A model generated the notes under the pieces. The model was not told where the DNA came from. It worked only from the letters and a program-made list of their open reading frames with translations, and made no database searches. 64,000 bases of DNA from Saccoglossus kowalevskii. Its lineage: Eukaryota; Hemichordata; Enteropneusta; Harrimaniidae. A program made the translations under genes and the position numbers. Position 1 is the first letter of the stretch, and each line of letters begins with the position of its first letter. The DNA is taken from the NCBI RefSeq assembly GCF_000003605.2, contig NW_003119426.1, positions 511,443 through 575,442 of the forward strand, read 5' to 3'. Positions 38,958 to 49,667 of this stretch are shown one piece after another.

Positions 38958-39189
38958 TAGTGGATAAACTGAGCAAGGCTGTCTCTAGTTATATAACATG
39001 ATCCTTTGATTTGAGGTATCATTGGCCCAGAGTGGCCCAGACAATATATTCAGTGCACGTACTCAAACATACGAGTACATGTTATACTGTACATTCGGCG
39101 CGAAATCACATAATGTCGATCATTGATTATAAGGGGTAGATTATAATTATTATATCAGATTTGCGCCACGGATAGTGATATTTCCAACA

Positions 39190-39610
39190 ATTACTAAATT
39201 AATGAAAATAAATACATATTTGGTGGCAGAATGTACAATTACAATATATATAAAACTACTGGGTTAAATTTCATCATGAACAATATTTGTATCGTTATAC
39301 ATGCACAAAATGATGTCAGAAACTTTCAGTGATGTCATTCAGAGATTATTTGATATAGCTGCGTGTATATTGCATGAAACTTTCTAAGATTGTTTGCAAG
39401 AAGGTATTATATTAGAAGACTTTTCCCGCAAGCAGACTGCACCACAGTGGGACGGTAGCTATAAGTAAAGACATCCAGTCAAATAATCGTAAACAAAAAT
39501 CGTAAAATACAAATAACCATGATAATAACTGTCGGGTATTCCGAAAGTGACTCTCTTAAATATTACAATTAATCAAACATTCACTAATTAAATATATGAA
39601 TTTCAATACC
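39190..39610. repeat. Dispersed repeat family R1, copy 2 (partial)
   Basis: More diverged copy sharing gacttttcccgcaagcagac, acaaataaccat and gaatttca blocks with copies 1 and 3, but lacking a short internal piece. Confidence 0.65.
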
Positions 39611-39843
39611 AGGTACATGTCATTTATTACGGTTAGTGAAAAGCGCCTTCATTGGTCAACTCCAAAATAATCAAATAAGAGTGCTCGTTTCATCTCGTAC
39701 AAATGTGGCGGGCCATATAAATAAACTATGTGTATGTATCGTGTTCGTGATGTCGTAAATGAGCTTGTTCCGGCTATTAAAAGACAACGTGAGCAACGTA
39801 TATCAAATGTGGTGATATATGGTAAGATCTTGATGGGGAAAGA

Positions 39844-40009
39844 ATTCTTCTTTGCACCCCACGCCTAACCACAACTCTATCCGCTAACCTCCAGTGCTTC
39901 CCAATTTAATTGTATATGACCCTTCTATCGAAACCTATAGTTATCTAGAGGGGTAATTTCTAATGGAGTCGGAGGGGGGCTCGGGTTAGGAATGGGGTGC
40001 AAGAAGAAC
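39844..40009. mobile_element. Small MITE-like element with about 25-bp inverted ends
   Basis: Left end ttcttctttgcaccccacgc, right end complementary (ggggtgcaagaagaa), each followed inward by cctaacc or its complement. About 166 bp, non-coding. No clear target duplication. Confidence 0.5.
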
Positions 40010-40318
40010 TATTTCATTCAAGGCGTTGAGCGAGAAAATGTATGAAAATTTAATGTGTCGAGTGAAACGAGCGAGCAGAAACAGGATGAAAAGGTACCAG
40101 TGCAACTGAAAAATCAGGATTTCAAGATTCTGTGAGAATGTCTAAAAAATGTATGTTTTTTTTCGATCACAGAAATAACGTCCCGACCCTGGTTTGCACA
40201 ATTCAACACATTTCCAAAAATCACAAACTTTTTATTATATTGAGAGTGCTATTTAAATTATGACGTTTTTCAACAATAATTCTGTCTACGTTTGTTGTTT
40301 TAGAGACATTCTCCGGTG

Positions 40319-40495
40319 ATGCAGACTATGCGTCTTTTAGCCAATCAGCGATCGCATACCACGTCACGTGTCAATAGTTTTACTAGCTGCCCTTGTGCAA
40401 GTACAACTGCCTGTTCAAAGCAAACTGTCCCTGAAAGGTCAGAGTGTCTCCCAAAACCCCATCCAAACATACAGTGCAGTCCCTGCTACTATTGA
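40319..40495 (+). other. Short cysteine-rich coding-like frame, unknown
   Basis: A 58-codon ATG frame preceded by a good acceptor (gtttgttgttttag). It has several cysteines (SCPCASTTACSK, then IQCSPCYY) and higher GC than its surroundings. Not recognised; it could be a last exon or part of a decayed element. Confidence 0.2.
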
Positions 40496-40999
40496 AAGAA
40501 CATGTGACCATCACAAGCATATCTCTCACATGTCATCTGTCCGTAATCACATGTACTTGCGAGTGAAACTTGATGTACCTTTAACCTCCTTCAACTCAGG
40601 TCTTTGTATGTTAACAGAACTTGGGTTTGTTTTCGATCAATCATTAGTATATACTATATATAAATAGTATACATTTTTTGTCTACTACACAAATAAAAGG
40701 CAAGATTTTTCACAGTGCATACGTCTAACGTCATTGTATACATTCCATAAAGTGAACATGCTTTGGTCGACTCTTACCTTCATGCAAAAAGTTTTTCTTT
40801 AAGCAATATTCACAACATGAAAAAATTAATATACCAATTATAGGCAACATGTTATTTTCTAATGAATAGTTTTAATTGACACATGGACATTCTTGGACAA
40901 ATAGAAAGTGATTTACTTACAACACCAAGAATTAATCATGTATAATTTAATATAATGTAAGGCTATTTACAAACTAGATTTTGTGTGTCTTTATATTTT

Positions 41000-42000
41000 A
41001 TACATTTTAATATTCTGGTTATTTATTGGCAATCAGCATTACTATTTACATTGTTAGCACACCACAGGATGTACATCCCCTTACACATTTTAATGAAAAT
41101 GAAGAATCTACCAATGTGAACTCTTACGATGCCTTTTTGAAGCTCTTGCAATCTGACCACTGAGGGTTGAAACAAAAAATAAACCCAGCATATACAATGA
41201 TACAACACTCTGTCAATTAAAGGTCATATATAATAATACTGCATTACTTCCCCATTTGTATTTCATACAAACTTGTGTTAGGTGCATAATTTATTTATTT
41301 ATTACTGTAGAATAAAAATACAATTATGACAACTTATTTGTTAATATCTTGTGCAGTAAAAATACTAAGTTTTCACATGTTTGCTGTTGTCATATGTCAA
41401 CAACATTGTTATAAAAAATAATACTAATATTTTAAAACGTATTATTGGTGGAATCGGAATCTAACTGAATCGATGTATGATGAGCATGCACAGTTGTTCT
41501 GGCGGTGTTGAGAGAGGTCATTTATGATGAAAATCATGAAACAAATCAGAGCTTCTAACAGTATTATTGTTCATCAACCTATCAAGTTTCATTGATATCT
41601 GCTGCAGAATTTCTGAGAAAATTCTGAATACGTATATGGACATCTGGACATCCAGAAGACTGAGCCCACATCAGTAGTCCCCTACCTAAACAATTCAGAA
41701 AGTTTCTTGCATCTGGTAAATGGAAAGAAGCATTGCTGTGCTTTTCTGGCAAACTCTTAGAATAGGTGTGAACCAGAGTGTCTAAAAGATGCTCTACGTC
41801 AAACATGATGATAACTGTTTCTGTAAATGGTTCCATGGTTGAGAGTGAAGTAATTGAATTAAAGAGTGATCACAAGAAGCTGTTACTCATCTCTGTTTTC
41901 CATGCATCCCATTCATCACAGGTTGATCAAGTCAATAATGTGTATATTCCTAGTCCAGATGTTCCAATGTTGACTATAATTTGTGCAACTAACATGTAGA
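41000..42000 (-). pseudogene. Decayed coding-like region, unknown family
   Basis: One minus-strand frame from about 42000 to 41582 reads like protein but is interrupted by stops; its longest clean piece (41836-41582) holds MFDVEHLLDTLVHTYSKSLP and GRGLLMWAQSSGCPDVHI. Further on, a good acceptor at about 41165 would open a last exon ending in WSDCKSFKKAS and a stop, with AATAAA (41027-41022) behind it. The pattern suggests the 3' end of a dead gene or captured gene fragment. I do not recognise the family. Confidence 0.3.
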
Positions 42001-42109
42001 AATGGCAGAATTGCACTTGTCAACAAAATTTCTTACAGCAGAGACACTACAACTCGGAGTGAGAACTTGCCATCTTATATAATGGAAAATATTTGATACA
42101 GGTAACTCA

Positions 42110-42505
42110 CTAAATTAGTGTGTAAACCACTGATGCACTTTGTTCATTGATTTTCCAGTTTTCCTGTTCCCTGCTGGAAGATTGTTTTATCTTGATCCTT
42201 TAGATAGGCCTCAACTGTTTAGATTACGTCATCGTTAGTCTCAAAACGGTGACCACGCAAGTGGGACTTCAGTTCAGGAAAGGTAGAAGTCCGACAGTGC
42301 CAGGTCAGGTGAGTAGGAAGCGTGAGGTAAGAGTTCAAAGCCACATTCGATTGCTGCTGCCACTGTCACCTGTGCTGTGTGGACAGGTGTATTGTCCTGG
42401 AACACACCAGCTCGAAGCTTTCCTCTTCTTTTCTCTTTTGATTGCTGCTCTTAACTGTCGCACTTCTGAAACATAGTACTCTCCAATAATTGTTTAACCC
42501 TTTTG
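42110..42505 (-). mobile_element. Mariner-type transposase fragment (C-terminal half)
   Basis: Minus-strand translation gives, in order, GEYYVSEVRQLRAAIKREKR, then LRAGVFQDNTPVHTAQ, ECGFELLPHASYSPDLALSD, ELKSHLRGHRFETNDDV, VEAYLKDQDKTIFQQG and TKCI. This matches the mariner order: the second catalytic D in QDNxPVHTA and the third in PDLAxSD. It needs at least two frame changes and has internal stops (for example where family members have EAVE and RWTKC). The N-terminal half and terminal repeats are absent. Plain DNA transposon, long dead. Confidence 0.8.
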
Positions 42506-42949
42506 CAAGTACGTACATGAACAACATTAATAGCTTGAGTGCGCCTGTTTCGAAAATACCGGATTTCTATATATATATTTGAAATGAGATTAAATTTCAA
42601 GAATTGTCGGCGCATCAAAACTTTCATTTCGAGAGTCATTTGAGGTCGTTCGTCCTAATTCAAGCCTTATTTTAGTTTTAAAGTTTTATAGAGCTGTTAC
42701 GTGTAAGATAAATAGGTTATTCAGCGCCAACACGAAAATATCGCGTTATATCACGAGTTGTTTGTTCGTGGTGGCGAATAGTCTTTAAGTATTTCCAATG
42801 TTTTTATCCCCCCCCCCCATGTACATAATTGGTCAGTTTATCCATACATGCTGCTATCTAATAAGCATGTAAAAATTATGTTTCTGTTCGGGTCGAACGT
42901 TTTGTTCACTTTTGCCACTGCACGGCGTCCTCTATTGACGTAAGAACGA

Positions 42950-43105
42950 AACCTGCTCCGTCAAAAAATCATTGATGAACGTTCTCCCATGTAGCATACA
43001 ATAATAATAAGGTTTCATGTCAAAATCAAAATTAAAGTGTTGTGGTGAAATATCGTCTACAGCAAATGCTAATTTTGACCAGTCGTACGTTAATTATTTT
43101 ATTCA
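42950..43105. repeat. Dispersed repeat family R1, copy 4 (3' part only)
   Basis: Matches the 3' section of copy 3: ttgatgaacg, catacaataa, then gctaattttgacca. It continues through an uninterrupted TTAA where copy 3 carries an insertion. Confidence 0.55.
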
Positions 43106-44454
43106 TGTGGGGTGTATCACTCTATTATTGGGGCCATGTTTGTGAAACATCTTATCGATAAGAACGAGCTGTAAAACGGTGTGGATATTTGCAGGTGTAC
43201 CAATTGTACAGCCTGATGTAATAATTATGTGATTTTATATTATAGACAATTATGAAATACGATATATATTAGCGTATGCAAATGCAATAATTCAGGTAAT
43301 GTATCATTTTAAGCCTTTAACACTATAGCTAGTTGATTTCTGATTAATTGTGATATTTTTGTTTTTTGTGGCATTAGTTAGTTTGAAATATTCCTAAATC
43401 TTTGAAACTCAAGATCACGAGGTACATTTGGTTATACTTATTTTTTCCTGCTATTTGAAACTTTGTGTAATTTATTATTTGTGTAAACTTTGAAAGAATA
43501 TAGCATTTTTGGTTAAAATATAACGTTGCTGTCATGAGAACTTTTCAACGAATCGCACTCTGTGCAGTATCCACTGCCACATGGAAGCGCAATGTTTGTT
43601 TTTTTACGTTTTCAGTCCCGTTCGTACGAAGTCAGACAACGAAAACGTATGCTCCTACAACTTGGGTATGCTTAGTTTTGCAACCATTTTAGGACTACTA
43701 TAATCAACAAGAATAGACATTTCTGCTATAATTCCAAAACTGGATCTAAATGATATAAGTATAGATATCTGTGCATTGAGCCTTGCACGTCATTTTGATT
43801 TTCAGATCGAATTCCAAATTGTGACTGATGGCAATTGATTTAGTGAATGCTGCCCCCCATGACATGATTTGGCTGATCATTTCAAACTAAAATACATCAT
43901 ATAAACATTATATGCACATGCTTGTGTTTCACAATGCAAACAACAAGATGACGTCCATTTTTGCTAATCTGGGACCGAATCAAATCAAACTATACACAAA
44001 CAAATAAACCAATATCGCCAAGTTATGATTCTAATCAACTCACTGGTTTATCACGAGACATGTGTATACATTCACTTCTATATAAATTGGCATTTGAAAT
44101 GAACGATCACACTGTCATGTCATGACTTGTGTTGTTTATATTATGCAAATTAGCATAAATCACGCAACCAAGCCTAAGAGCATTGGCTAGCTTTGTATTT
44201 TATTTTGAATTTATTCAAATCATAATAACCAGTGTACCATGTATTTATATGGGCTCTACGCAAGTTGCTGTGGAACGCCGGTCGATGAGCCGGTTGAATT
44301 CGAGAAAACAGCATTAACTCAACTTTGAAGTAATCTCGAGCAACCAAATGTATATATTGCACACGTAAGTGTAATCATGGAGGTATAAACATACCTCCAT
44401 TGTGTAATCTTGTTACACTGTTCAGGAGAGTCTCAAGAACTATCCCAAAATACA
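43106..44454. other. Non-coding stretch
   Basis: No coding sequence recognised. A short perfect inverted repeat (atggaggtat, 4-nt spacer, complement) lies at 44377-44400. Confidence 0.5.
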
Positions 44455-44870
44455 ATAGGTGATTTTCCGAACAATTGCGAGATCTCGCGAGATGCATGAA
44501 AGACGCGCGTCGAACGTCTGCCGTTTGAACTAGAATTTCTTTATTTCGCAGCTTACATTGACCGGCCGATCTTCGACAGAGGAATATTGCTTCCGAATAC
44601 CCTCACTTAATCGAAATTGCCTATCATCAAATGTGGACAGCACATTATTAAGCATGGAAATGTCCCCGAAATACTTTCGCGTTTGTCGAATCCCACGCGA
44701 TGTTTGACGCGACTACGACGCTATGATCTTTGTTTGTCCTGTTTTTACGTTCGATTTCACGCATAACGCGTGATTATCGCAGTGTACGGAAAATGGTCTA
44801 TTCTGAGAGTTTATGACCGCGGTTGCCAGGCGTGAAATTGTCCGGATGTCCGCCCCGAGAATAGATGGTT
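44455..44870. promoter_or_regulatory. CpG-rich segment with a TCTCGCGAGA element
   Basis: By eye about 36 CpG in roughly 400 bp, about twice the number expected from its base composition, in otherwise CpG-poor DNA. It contains TCTCGCGAGA at 44483-44492, the palindromic CGCG element known in vertebrate CpG-island promoters. No transcript or ORF is apparent nearby. Confidence 0.35.
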
Positions 44871-45089
44871 GTCAATCAACTGGACAAATCTACTCTATAA
44901 GTACTCATGAAACATTCAACGCACACTATCTAGTGGAATAAAATATCTATCTTTATTTGGCATTACACTAAATGATTATACATAATTATAATACATAACA
45001 CATCGAAGACAATGAGCAATTCAGTGTTGTGTATCCGTATGTGTGTTTAAACAAAATAATAAAAACATCGTCATACTAGTGTGTGTTAC

Positions 45090-46450
45090 ACTCTAGGGGG
45101 AATCACATCATAGCAATCTGTTTATTTGGAGTAGATAATAGTGTCCATTAGAATGTGTCGGGAGGAGTTTTTTATACTGCCTCAGAATATTCAGAAACTC
45201 TTGTCAAACATATTTTGAATATTTCAATAACAATTTTCTGAGATTTAAATTATTACCCAATAAATATACATTTCCAACAAACGCTACGTTATTGAAAGAA
45301 AATAAATACACCCATTGGGAGCAGTACGTAGGATAACAATATATAATACTTCTAGATTAAATCCCATCATGGACAATGGTTGTGTTGTAGTACACGTGTC
45401 ACATGATGACTGAAACATTCAGTGATGTATTTCCAAGATTCATTGACATAGTTGCGTATGCATTGCAGAAAACTTTCTAAAATAGTATTCATGTTATATG
45501 TAATCTAAACCTTTTCTAATGAACATTTCAATGATATCTTACGCCTATTGCATTCAATGCGTCGTTATGATACAGATATGCACGCATTGTAGTATTATTT
45601 CGCCGATTAGGCTGGGACAAAGATTGTATGTAAGAAGATATTATGTTAGAAGACTTTTCCCGCAAGCAGACTGTACGTACCACAGTGGGACTGTAGCTAT
45701 AAGTACAACCATCCAGTCAATGGGATACCAAATAATCGTAAACACAAATCGTAAAATACAAATAACCATAACAATAAATGTCAGATACTCCGAAAGTGAT
45801 TCTCTTAAAAATTACAATTAATCAAATTTTTCACCAAAAAGTATATGAATTTCATGTTTTGAATAATAACATAAAAAGTGAACATTCCTTCTCATCAGAC
45901 ATTAGTCTGTAACGTTTTCAGCGATGTATTGGTGGTTGCATTTGCAATGGCTGACGTTATACGTTATGCTCTCAATTCAATCGAACATTTCATTCAAACC
46001 AGACAAAAATGACAGTATAGTAATTTATAGATAAACTGCAATCAAATTATAATACATATTCAATATGATGTATTTCAGCAGGGTTCAAATAACTCGTTGA
46101 TGAATGGTTTTCCATGCAACATACACAATAAAGTTTAATTTTTTTCAAACAAAATTAATAAATATGAATAAATATGAACAGATTCGAAAATAATTCAGTT
46201 GTGTTAAAATGAAAGTGTTATGGTTCAAATACGTCTGCGACAAATGTTAATTTTGACCATTTTACCTTAAAGCGGGGAGTCGTCATCTGCGCATGCGTCA
46301 GATGGCCATAGCGTGTCATTGTTTACAAACAAGCGTCTATCCATGAGCCTTTGCGTTTTTAAAGTGTGTTGTTATCGTCGCTTGGGACTCAATTCCCACG
46401 CGTGCGCATGTGACGACCCTCCCGCTTTAATTATTTGAAGCGTGCGTATT
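45090..46450. repeat. Dispersed repeat family R1, copy 3
   Basis: Aligns with copy 1 over most of its length and with copy 4 at its 3' end. Interrupted by the TTAA-bounded element at 46267-46430. Confidence 0.7.
46267..46430. mobile_element. TTAA-bounded MITE inside R1 copy 3
   Basis: Terminal inverted repeats of about 27 bp (agcggggagtcgtcatctgc at the left, complement of agcgggagggtcgtcacatg at the right) sit inside TTAA at 46267-46270 and 46427-46430. About 160 bp, non-coding. TTAA duplications are typical of the piggyBac group, but the ends do not match a piggyBac terminus I know. Confidence 0.7.
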
Positions 46451-48321
46451 GTGTCATACGCTGCGAAGATGTTTTAGGTTAAGAGTGAGGACCTTACGAC
46501 CCAATCATGACAAAAAACATGGTCCATGCGTTTGGAAGTACGATATGTATTCAGTTTGCAAGGTGGGATTATTAGCTATAAATTAAATTTGTGACTATGA
46601 AAGAGTCATCGTTCACTAATTTGTACTGCCTATAACATACACTTTAGCGCTTTTCTTTATATTTTCAGTTTGCAATTTGGAAACAAAATATCATTCATAT
46701 ATTTTTCTAAAATAGAAAGGGTAACTGTTCCCGAATAAATTGCCCATGACAAGTGTGTATAAAGCGCAAGTCAGTGGTGTATCATACAGCACGAAAAAAA
46801 CAACATTTGTCCAGCAGCGTATATCCAATATTTTAATTGTCGGAATACTGGCTACTAAAGTCGGTGGTTCCAACTGAGCTCGTCAGTTGCCACATCAATC
46901 AAAATTAAATTACTTTAATAAAAATAGAAAGTATATAAGCAAACAATTCTAGTTCATCCAATATCCATGACAATTGGGCATATAATAATTGAGTTCTAGT
47001 TAGAAATGCCTTAAACGCAACTGCCAGCCGAGATTGTTGAATAGTGTTCGATCCTTCAGCGCCATCGCGTCTACGCTTATATATACCATGGATACATATG
47101 CCAAGGGAACTGTGCGCGCGATGATGTTAAAGAGTGAAGTCTCGCGGTTCTCGCTCCCAACGAGAACTCGGTATCCATTTGCATCTAAGGTGTATTGTTC
47201 CTGATGACTTTTACATAGCAATTTATAGATATTCCTTTTTCCCACACAGATTGCAAACAGTGTATATCGTAAGTATGATTCATCAGTACAGCGGACATTG
47301 ATTGGCATATTTCAGATCAATGAATCCTTCGTTATTTTCTTGATATATTTACACTGTATTTATTTGCGGCGTGGCTAAGGAGGTCAGGTCAAATACGTCT
47401 TAGCCACTTCGTCTTAATCTGCATGGCGAAAACCATTATGTCACAATGTAATTCTCGACTGTTTGCTCGCAATGAACAATTAGTCAACAACTCATTGCCC
47501 GCCTCAGGCATCATTTCCAATAGATAATCATTCTTTTAATTCATTATTGTGCTGCAACAATTATAAATTGGAAATGAGGCTGAAAAACCATGACAACACA
47601 AACATACATCAAGCCACCAGGTTTTCTTTAAAAAAAAGCGCATCCATTATGAATATCAGTTTGTGTTCAAATGCATATTTATAGGGTATCTAATAATTGT
47701 TAATGATCTAATATATCAGTAATTTTGTTTCTACAAAATTCAAAGGAAACAAATGTTAAACTTAAATAAATCCCAAGGGTTGCCACTTGTGTTATTTAAA
47801 TCGCGTCTGAACTCTTGCATATGTCGGTAATATGCAGGCTAATACGGGGTATGTGCGGAACATGCAGAAAAGAGAGTTGCATGCAGTGATCATGCAACAG
47901 AAACCATGCTAACAAAATATTGGAATAACGACAACCTTTCGGCTGGTGCATAGTCTTCTTGGAGAATGAAACAAACTAAGACAGTGTGGAAGATGGGTGA
48001 TTGATGGACTGATTGGTCGATAGATGTTCGTTGCGGTGACGTCACAGGCGTCGCCATGTCGACATTATGAAGATGTAAAACAGATTGCCTTGACAACAGC
48101 GACAGAGGTAATAAGCACGTAGCGGCATGTGAGCCAGGGAAGATGGATACAGGCTACATATTACAGATGTACAGGTGTGCTTTTGGCGGCGTGGCGTAGG
48201 TTTACGTTGGGAAAGTTCCGCACTAAAAGAAAATACATAACAGGTAGTATTGAGTGACATATTACCGACAAAATATGATATTACAACGTTAAACTCGTAA
48301 AATGCAAATTAAACTTTGTTT

Positions 48322-48355
<34 letters not shown>

Positions 48356-49044
48356 CAAAAAAAGTGCAGTTGTACAAAAAATACTCCAAATCCATATTCG
48401 GTATGTTTCGCAATACTTTATCAAATTACCCCCAAACAACTGATTAATATCTTACATATATTCTAAATTAGGCTGTATATGTATAATTAGCATAATATAA
48501 GAATTTAATTTAAAATAAGCTATATATAAACTATACACAGGCGAGACTTATAAAAATAGTCTCGAAAACGGAATTACGTATTTACTTCGTCCACTTATTA
48601 CACAACATTCCACTACGGTGCTATATCGCGTAATATTTGCGACGAATATAAACCGCATGCCTGCTCAATTCAGTTTCCATTCATATGTCTGTCACTCTTT
48701 TTGACATAATAACTAATTAACTAATTAATAAATTTGACATAATTTCACAAGAGTTTCACAATATCAAGTAATTATCTCATATGTAAATTTCTATATAAGT
48801 ATATTCCGAATATATAATTAATAAACACTTAATTTAGATGTCTATATATATAATATTACGAGGTGTCATTCTTAATATTAACATCAATAATTAAAGCTAC
48901 AGAGCGGTGTCCGTCTAATGTTGGACGTGGACTATCAAAGCGATTACTTTGCAAAAGATTGTGGAATAACTAGCCTAATTTACTTGATCATTAATGCTCT
49001 TAAATTTGTGATTATACGTTGATTCCGTGTATCGGTGTATGCTT
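46451..49044. other. Non-coding stretch downstream of receptor A
   Basis: No coding sequence recognised. A 31-T run lies at 48325-48355, and a TGACGTCA site at 48037-48044. Confidence 0.5.
48325..48355 (-). repeat. 31-base poly-T (poly-A on minus strand)
   Basis: Uninterrupted T run. On the minus strand it could be the tail of a retroposed copy, but no element body was recognised upstream of it. Confidence 0.9.
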
Positions 49045-49068
49045 TTAACATAAATTAATTGGTGTGGT

Positions 49069-49074
49069 TTTATT
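49069..49074 (-). terminator. Polyadenylation signal for receptor A
   Basis: AATAAA on the minus strand in the context caataaaacc, 127 nt downstream of the stop codon. It is the first canonical signal downstream of the gene. Receptor B has no AATAAA in the few hundred bases I examined after its stop. Confidence 0.5.
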
Positions 49075-49200
49075 GTTTTATCTTGTCGATTCGCGCTCGC
49101 ATTATTCAGAATGGAATTGTGGCAAACAACTCTCTCGATGACTAGTATATTGTAATCGACCTGTCCTTGCTTTTAAAGTCTTCCTTCGTGTTCTTGCTAC

Positions 49201-49667
49201 TTAGGAATCGCCCTCTACCGATGAGAATGTGGTATTATTGTAGCTGCTGCCAGCCATACCTGTGGATCTCAGTCGGGTGCTTCCCACTGCGCTGTAAGTT
49301 CCGACCCCGGCGGCCTCTGTCGTCTTTCCGCAGCATCCAAAAGCTTCTAAGAAACCCTGACGGAACTTCTTGTTCATGAAGCAGTAGGTGATCGGGTTCA
49401 CGCAACTAGAAATGTAGGTCAGCAGCTTGACAACGGCGGCATCCAAGGCTGATACCGATGTGAGGGCGCTCTCGCTGTCATAGAAATACCACATGTTGAG
49501 GCACCATGAGGGCATCCAACATACGAAGAACAGTAATACGATCACAATCAGCATTTTCACAACTCGTCTCTTAGCAACGTTGCTAGATGTGCTTCGTGGA
49601 TGGCTGTGCGTTCGGTTTTTTGAAGAGGAGCTGTCGCCGTTAGACTTGCCACGGGAGTTGTTTTTAT
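49201..49667 (-). CDS. CCKR-like: Receptor A coding exon 4 (loop 3, TM6, TM7, C-tail)
   Basis: Encodes residues 289-443 and ends with TAA at 49201-49203. The acceptor is tatttcttctgcag|ATAAAA. Loop 3 is basic and serine-rich; TM6 is VVKMLIVIVLLFFVCWMPSW; TM7 ends SSCVNPITY; helix 8 is NKKFRQGF. The C-tail of about 40 residues is rich in G, S and T, possible kinase targets. Confidence 0.93.

Noticed and set aside
47363-47403. Short inverted repeat gtggctaag...cttagccac
   Set aside because: 9-bp arms with no flanking duplication or second copy; too weak.
49167-49379. Plus-strand frames opposite receptor A exon 4 and other receptor exons
   Set aside because: Antisense shadows of the receptor coding frames without domains of their own.
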